Program-made: the position numbers and the translations under genes | In this document: in pieces, positions 1-5,940 of the stretch | Position numbering within the stretch: the first letter of the stretch is position 1 | Layout of the letters: every line of letters begins with the position of its first letter | The notes under the pieces: generated by a model | Told to the model about the DNA's origin: nothing | Databases searched by the model: none | Seen by the model: only the letters and a program-made list of their open reading frames with translations | Assembly (NCBI GenBank): GCA_903921295.1 | Contig: CAIXOZ010000086.1 | Coordinates: forward strand, 1-5,940 | Source: an uncultured cyanobacterium | GTDB taxonomy: Bacteria > Cyanobacteriota > Cyanobacteriia > PCC-6307 > Cyanobiaceae | Direction: 5' to 3' | DNA: 5,940 nt

Positions 1-2
1 CT

Positions 3-20
3 TGTGTGCCTGTCCACACA
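3..20. repeat. Small inverted repeat, 6-bp stem
   Basis: TGTGTG at 3-8 is exactly complementary to CACACA at 15-20, with a 6-base spacer. It could be a weak RNA hairpin at the end of the preceding transcript or a protein-binding palindrome. The nearest T run (40-45) is too far away for a standard intrinsic terminator. A 6-bp match of this kind can arise by chance. Confidence 0.3.
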
Positions 21-52
21 GTTGCAGCTCAGTCCAGCGTTTTTTGCCGCAA

Positions 53-70
53 ACCGTCCAGTCCGACGGT
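53..70. repeat. Small inverted repeat upstream of pgi
   Basis: ACCGTC at 53-58 pairs exactly with GACGGT at 65-70 around a 6-base spacer, about 58 bases before the pgi start. It has the same arm and spacer lengths as the repeat at 3-20 but a different sequence. It could be an operator or a 5'-leader hairpin. There is no direct evidence for either role. Confidence 0.3.
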
Positions 71-127
71 GTTTCCGGCCGGCTTGGGAATAGCGTCCAC
101 TCGCATCAGCGCGAACGTTTGAGGTCG

Positions 128-1729
128 ATGACCACGCTTCTCCCTGCCACCAGCTCCGATCCTCAGGCCCAGTGGCAGCGCTTTTGCTCTCTTCTCTGGC
201 ACGACGAAGCGCTCGGATTCTGGCTCGATGTCAGCCGGATGGCGATCGATCAGACCTTGATCGCATCGCTTGAGCCGAAATTTGCCAAGGCTTTTGCGGC
301 GATGACGGCGCTCGAGGCCGGTGCCATCGCCAATGCCGATGAGCAGCGGATGGTTGGCCATTACTGGCTGCGCACACCTTCGCTCGCTCCCGATCCCGAA
401 GCGGCTGCCCATGTGCGCGCCGAGGTCGATCGACTCGAGTCATTCGGCCTTGACGTCCTGGCGGGCCGGATCGGCGCCCCGTCGGGATCGTCGTTCACCG
501 ATGTGCTGTGGATCGGCATCGGTGGTTCCGGGCTGGGTCCGCTGCTGATGATCCGTGCCCTTCAGGAACCGAACGCCGGTCTGCCTTTCCATTTCTTCGA
601 CAATGTCGATCCCGATGGCATGCGCCGCACCCTGGCGGCCCTCGGCGATCGGCTGCGCACCACCCTGGTGATCGTGGTCAGCAAGTCGGGAGGCACCCCC
701 GAACCCCACATCGGCATGCTGCAGGCCCGTCGGGCCGTTGAGGCGGTAGGTGGCACCTGGGCCCAGCAGGCGGTGGCGATCACGATGCTCGGCAGTCGCC
801 TCGACCAGGAGGCCGTGGCCGGTCAATGGTTGGCCCGTTTCGACATGTTCGACTGGGTCGGCGGTCGCACCAGCATCACCAGTGCCGTCGGTCTGCTGCC
901 GGGCGTTCTGATCGGGGCTGACATGCGTCGCTTCCTGGAGGGGGCGGCTGCCATGGATGCGGCCACCCGCGTGCCTGATGCCCTCGCCAACCCTGCGGCG
1001 CTGTTGGCGACGGCCTGGTATGCGGCCGGTGGTGGTCAGGGGCGCCGAGACATGGTGGTGCTCCCCTACCGGGACCGACTGGAGGTGTTCAGCCGCTATC
1101 TGCAGCAGCTGGTGATGGAAAGCCTCGGCAAGAAGCTCGATCGCGATGGCGCTCCTGTGCACCAGGGTCTGGCTGTGTACGGCAACAAGGGATCCACTGA
1201 CCAGCACGCCTACGTGCAACAGCTGCGGGATGGCATCGACAATTTCTTCGTCACCTTCGTGGAGGTGCTCGAGGATCCAGGGGACATCCCGCCGCTTGAG
1301 GGCGAGAACCCTGGCGACTTCCTGGATGGTTTTCTGCAGGGGACCCGGACAGCGCTCACGGAAGAGGGACGCCAGAACCTCAGCATCACGATGCAGCGCC
1401 TCGACGAGCACAGCCTGGGCGCTCTGATCGCTCTGTTCGAGCGGGCTGTCGGTCTGTACGGCGAACTGGTCAATGTCAACGCCTACCACCAGCCGGGGGT
1501 GGAGGCGGGCAAGAAGGCGGCATCGGCCCTCCTCGACCTGCAGGCGCGACTCGAGGAGCGACTCGCCGATGGCCGCGAACAGACCCTGGCCCAACTCCAG
1601 GCTGAGCTCGGGCTGCCCAGCGCTGATCCCCTCTACTGGATCCTCCGTCACCTCTGCGCCAACCGGCGTCACATCAGCGCCCGCGGCAACTGGGGCCAGC
1701 CCGACAGCCTGGTGTTCCTGCACGACTGA
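128..1729 (+). CDS. pgi: Glucose-6-phosphate isomerase
   Basis: Cytosolic Pgi interconverts glucose 6-phosphate and fructose 6-phosphate, linking glycolysis/gluconeogenesis, the oxidative pentose phosphate route and glycogen metabolism. The product is 533 aa, close to cyanobacterial Pgi. Two SIS-type sugar-phosphate folds are expected. Visible motifs are the phosphate loop IGGSGLGP (G132-G135 core), the DWVGGRTSITSAVG signature (family signature 1 with Thr where Phe/Tyr is usual, as I recall for cyanobacteria), catalytic Glu in MESLGKK (E331), His in STDQHAY (H360) and Lys in YHQPGVEAGKK (K462). All expected catalytic residues are present, so the enzyme should be active. The ATG at 128 is chosen because homology begins just after it (QWQRFC) and GAGG lies at 121-124. 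The short 3-base gap leaves a TTG at 119 as a minor alternative. It is convergent with leuS. Confidence 0.96.
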   Translation: MTTLLPATSSDPQAQWQRFCSLLWHDEALGFWLDVSRMAIDQTLIASLEPKFAKAFAAMTALEAGAIANADEQRMVGHYWLRTPSLAPDPEAAAHVRAEVDRLESFGLDVLAGRIGAPSGSSFTDVLWIGIGGSGLGPLLMIRALQEPNAGLPFHFFDNVDPDGMRRTLAALGDRLRTTLVIVVSKSGGTPEPHIGMLQARRAVEAVGGTWAQQAVAITMLGSRLDQEAVAGQWLARFDMFDWVGGRTSITSAVGLLPGVLIGADMRRFLEGAAAMDAATRVPDALANPAALLATAWYAAGGGQGRRDMVVLPYRDRLEVFSRYLQQLVMESLGKKLDRDGAPVHQGLAVYGNKGSTDQHAYVQQLRDGIDNFFVTFVEVLEDPGDIPPLEGENPGDFLDGFLQGTRTALTEEGRQNLSITMQRLDEHSLGALIALFERAVGLYGELVNVNAYHQPGVEAGKKAASALLDLQARLEERLADGREQTLAQLQAELGLPSADPLYWILRHLCANRRHISARGNWGQPDSLVFLHD

Positions 1730-1751
1730 CCATCCCGCCGACCCAGCTGGT

Positions 1752-1775
1752 CCAGGGCAGTGGATCGTGCCCTGG
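1752..1775 (+). terminator. Hairpin after pgi, probable terminator
   Basis: CCAGGGCA (1752-1759) pairs perfectly with TGCCCTGG (1768-1775) around an 8-base loop, 22 bases after the pgi stop. Its position and G+C-rich 8-bp stem fit an end-of-transcript hairpin for pgi. No T run follows, so it is not a textbook intrinsic terminator. It may instead stabilise the mRNA 3' end or act together with the next hairpin. Confidence 0.5.
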
Positions 1776-1789
1776 GGCCAGATGGGTCC

Positions 1790-1809
1790 AACCCTGGGGG
1801 GCCAGGGTT
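1790..1809 (-). terminator. Hairpin after leuS, probable terminator
   Basis: AACCCTGG (1790-1797) pairs perfectly with CCAGGGTT (1802-1809) around a four-base loop, GGGG on the + strand and CCCC in leuS RNA. It begins 14 bases beyond the leuS stop, so it is well placed to end the leuS message. Being symmetric, it could also stop pgi read-through. The tail on either strand is not T-rich, which lowers certainty about intrinsic termination. Confidence 0.5.
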
Positions 1810-1823
1810 CTGAACAGGACCGC

Positions 1824-4508
<2,685 letters not shown>

Positions 4509-4699
4509 CGAGGCCTCGCAGGGGGGCGTGGGCTGGCTGGACTGTCGGCCGGCCGGCGGGGCCGGGGCAGCCATCGGACGGGAGTGGCGCGATCCGGCAG
4601 GGCCGCGATCAGGCCAGGGGCTGGAACCGGAAGGACCAGGCCCGGGGGGCCACACTCCTCAGCTGGCGATGGTGCCACACCCCAGCCGTGGCCCAGGCC
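4509..4699. other. hfq-leuS intergenic region
   Basis: These 191 bases separate the hfq stop from the chosen leuS start, both on the - strand. The stretch probably holds the leuS leader and possibly its promoter, but I see no clear -35/-10 pair. GGGCCAC at 4647-4653 and GTGGCCC at 4688-4694 are complementary and could close a long-looped hairpin just after hfq. The leuS frame is open through most of the stretch, back to a GTG at 4655, and would encode Pro/Ala/Ser-rich residues. This reads as G+C-driven openness rather than protein. No RNA gene is recognised. Confidence 0.5.
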
Positions 4700-4918
4700 T
4701 CAGCTCACCACCTGAATCAGCTGCACCATCCTCCGGTTGATCAGCATCAGATGGGGGGCAGCCGTCCTCAGGGCCAGGAATTCAGGGTCCTGCCACTGGA
4801 GCACCCCCTCCAGAACATGCCCGTGGCCGAGGTCGATCCGCAGGCGGACCTGCTGGCGGATCCAGGTCTGTAACTGCCGAACCCCGGGGAGACTCGGATC
4901 AAGGGGAAGGGTCTCCAT
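4700..4918 (-). CDS. hfq: Hfq-like RNA chaperone, cyanobacterial type
   Basis: A 72-aa Sm-fold protein of the cyanobacterial Hfq type. It is recognised from the N-terminal LPGVRQLQTWI helix segment, the Sm1-like strands with LRIDLGHGHVLEGVLQWQDPE (the I/LxWQDPE stretch is typical of cyanobacterial Hfq), and an Sm2-like end LMLINRRMVQLIQV. It has essentially no C-terminal tail. Family knowledge: Hfq forms hexameric rings. The cyanobacterial form lacks the proteobacterial YKHA Sm2 motif (absent here too), binds RNA poorly, and in Synechocystis is needed for motility through the pilus ATPase PilB1. Whether that role applies to this organism is inference. The ATG at 4918 gives the right length. 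There is no Shine-Dalgarno; the bases just before it are pyrimidine-rich. It is divergent from dapF with almost no spacer, and leuS lies downstream in the same direction. Confidence 0.82.
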   Translation of the reverse strand: METLPLDPSLPGVRQLQTWIRQQVRLRIDLGHGHVLEGVLQWQDPEFLALRTAAPHLMLINRRMVQLIQVVS

Positions 4919-4924
4919 AGGATC

Positions 4925-4930
4925 GGAGGG
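4925..4930 (+). promoter_or_regulatory. Ribosome-binding site, dapF
   Basis: GGAGGG is a near-perfect Shine-Dalgarno sequence in the narrow gap between hfq and dapF. It sits four bases before an in-frame TTG (4935) and 19 bases before the GTG at 4950 that best fits DapF length. By spacing alone it supports the TTG start, which would add five residues (MRRER) ahead of the family N-terminus. Confidence 0.55.
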
Positions 4931-4949
4931 TCGGTTGAGACGCGAGCGC

Positions 4950-5940
4950 GTGCTTCAGGTCAGCAAATACCAGGGTCTGGGAAACGATTTCCTGATGCTT
5001 GATGGCCGCCAGGCCAGCGAACCGGAATTCTGCTTCGGCCTGACCCCGGAGCGGGTCCGCCAGCTGTGTGATCGCCGCTTCGGCGTCGGCGCCGACGGCA
5101 TCATCCTGGCGTTGCCTCCCCAGGCGGATGGGGAGCTGCGCATGCGGATCTTCAATGCCGATGGCACGGAGCCGGAGATGTGCGGCAACGGCATCCGCTG
5201 TCTGGCCCGCTTCCTGGCGGACAGTGACGGCGATCTCCCGGGGCGAAGCTGGCAGATCGAAACCCTCGCCGGGCGGATCGTGCCCGAACTTCAGGAGGGC
5301 GGCACGATCCGCGTCGATATGGGGGCTCCGTTCCTGGCGCCGGACACCGTTCCCACCACCCTGCCGCTCGGCCCCTCGGGCGTGCCCGAAGGCGAGCTGG
5401 AGGTGGCTGGCATGGTGTTTGCGGTCGCGGCGGCCGGGATGGGCAACCCCCACGTGGTCATTCCGGTGAATGACGTGCAGGCGGTCGATCTCGATCTCTA
5501 TGGCGCCGCACTGGAGTGCCATCCGGCTTTCCCTGCGCGCACCAACGTTCATTTCGTGCAGATCCTCAGCCCTGAGCATCTGGTGATGCGGGTCTGGGAG
5601 CGTGGGGCGGGCCCGACCCTGGCCTGCGGCACCGGCGCCTGCGCCACGCTGGTGGTGGCCCATGCCCTCGGTCTGGCGGCCCGTACCGCCCGCGTCGATC
5701 TCCCCGGCGGTCCGCTGCAGATCGCCTGGGATCAACAGAGCGGCCATGTGCTGATGACCGGTCCGGCCGAGGCGGTGTTCGAGGCGGTGGTGGTGCCGGA
5801 GCTGTCGCCGGCGCCCGCGGCCGCGCCGTCGCCCGCGACAACGGTGCCTGCGCCACCAGTCCCTGTGCCCCCACCTCTTGCCGCGGCAGCGTCCCCGGCC
5901 GCCGCTCCCGCACCGGCCCCGGCGGCCACGGCCACGATCC
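4950..5940 (+). CDS. dapF: Diaminopimelate epimerase, 3' end outside window
   Basis: DapF converts LL- to meso-diaminopimelate for lysine and peptidoglycan synthesis in the cytosol, using two cysteines and no cofactor. Numbering from GTG 4950, the protein shows SKYQGLGNDF (N12), the FGVGADGI segment, the first catalytic cysteine in EPEMCGNGIRC (C78), MGNPHVV, RTNVHFVQ, and WERGAGPTLACGTGACA with the second catalytic cysteine (C226). Both halves of the epimerase fold are complete. GTG is chosen because MLQVSKYQG matches the usual cyanobacterial start, but the TTG at 4935 has the better ribosome-site spacing. The recognisable enzyme ends near residue 285 (VVVPEL). The frame then continues for at least 45 residues, 33 of them Pro or Ala, without a stop before the window ends. 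That tail is not part of the usual enzyme and may be a disordered extension or a linker to a further domain. It is divergent from hfq. Confidence 0.93.
   Translation, partial: MLQVSKYQGLGNDFLMLDGRQASEPEFCFGLTPERVRQLCDRRFGVGADGIILALPPQADGELRMRIFNADGTEPEMCGNGIRCLARFLADSDGDLPGRSWQIETLAGRIVPELQEGGTIRVDMGAPFLAPDTVPTTLPLGPSGVPEGELEVAGMVFAVAAAGMGNPHVVIPVNDVQAVDLDLYGAALECHPAFPARTNVHFVQILSPEHLVMRVWERGAGPTLACGTGACATLVVAHALGLAARTARVDLPGGPLQIAWDQQSGHVLMTGPAEAVFEAVVVPELSPAPAAAPSPATTVPAPPVPVPPPLAAAASPAAAPAPAPAATATI

Larger units (their letters stand above)
1..127. other. Region upstream of pgi, no gene seen
   Basis: No convincing coding sequence is seen here. The pgi frame is open through this stretch back to a TTG near position 2, but that translation has no family resemblance and lies upstream of the point where Pgi homology begins. 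The stretch holds two small inverted repeats (3-20 and 53-70) and a run of six T at 40-45. I could not find a good sigma-70 -35/-10 pair. The pgi promoter probably lies here or just left of the window. The region may also include the 3' end of whatever precedes pgi. Confidence 0.5.

Noticed and set aside
4899..5747. 282-codon - strand open frame opposite dapF, overlapping the hfq start
   Set aside because: It is antisense to all the DapF catalytic motifs, and its translation has no coherent domain. It is a mirror of codon bias in dapF.
5566..5935. Arg/Pro- and Ala/Gly-rich - strand frames at the right edge
   Set aside because: They are complements of the Pro/Ala-rich DapF tail. The composition is low-complexity and no start with a ribosome site was seen.

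Overview
This window looks like ordinary chromosomal core DNA from a high-G+C unicellular cyanobacterium, most likely of the Cyanobium/Synechococcus group. The reasons are the cyanobacterial forms of glucose-6-phosphate isomerase and leucyl-tRNA synthetase, a short Hfq of the divergent cyanobacterial type, and a base composition of about two-thirds G+C by eye. The assignment rests on remembered family features, not on a database search.

Layout, left to right. Positions 1-127 are a leader or intergenic stretch with two small inverted repeats. pgi (128-1729, + strand) is complete. A 94-base convergent gap (1730-1823) holds two 8-bp hairpins built from the same CCAGGG/CCCTGG core, probably acting as back-to-back terminators. 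leuS (1824-4508, - strand) is complete. A 191-base gap (4509-4699) separates it from hfq (4700-4918, - strand), which points the same way. Then, after only 16-31 bases, dapF starts in the opposite direction (4950, + strand) and is still open at the window end.

The genes are housekeeping: sugar-phosphate interconversion (pgi), leucine charging of tRNA (leuS), RNA-chaperone-family regulation or pilus function (hfq), and meso-diaminopimelate supply for lysine and peptidoglycan (dapF). They do not form one pathway. hfq and leuS could share a transcript; pgi and dapF are transcribed separately from them.

I see no mobile element, CRISPR array, tRNA, rRNA, phage gene or defence system, and I do not think a new multi-gene system lies here. 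The items most worth a second look are the proline/alanine-rich extension on DapF that runs off the window, the very tight hfq/dapF divergent junction, and the paired hairpins between pgi and leuS.
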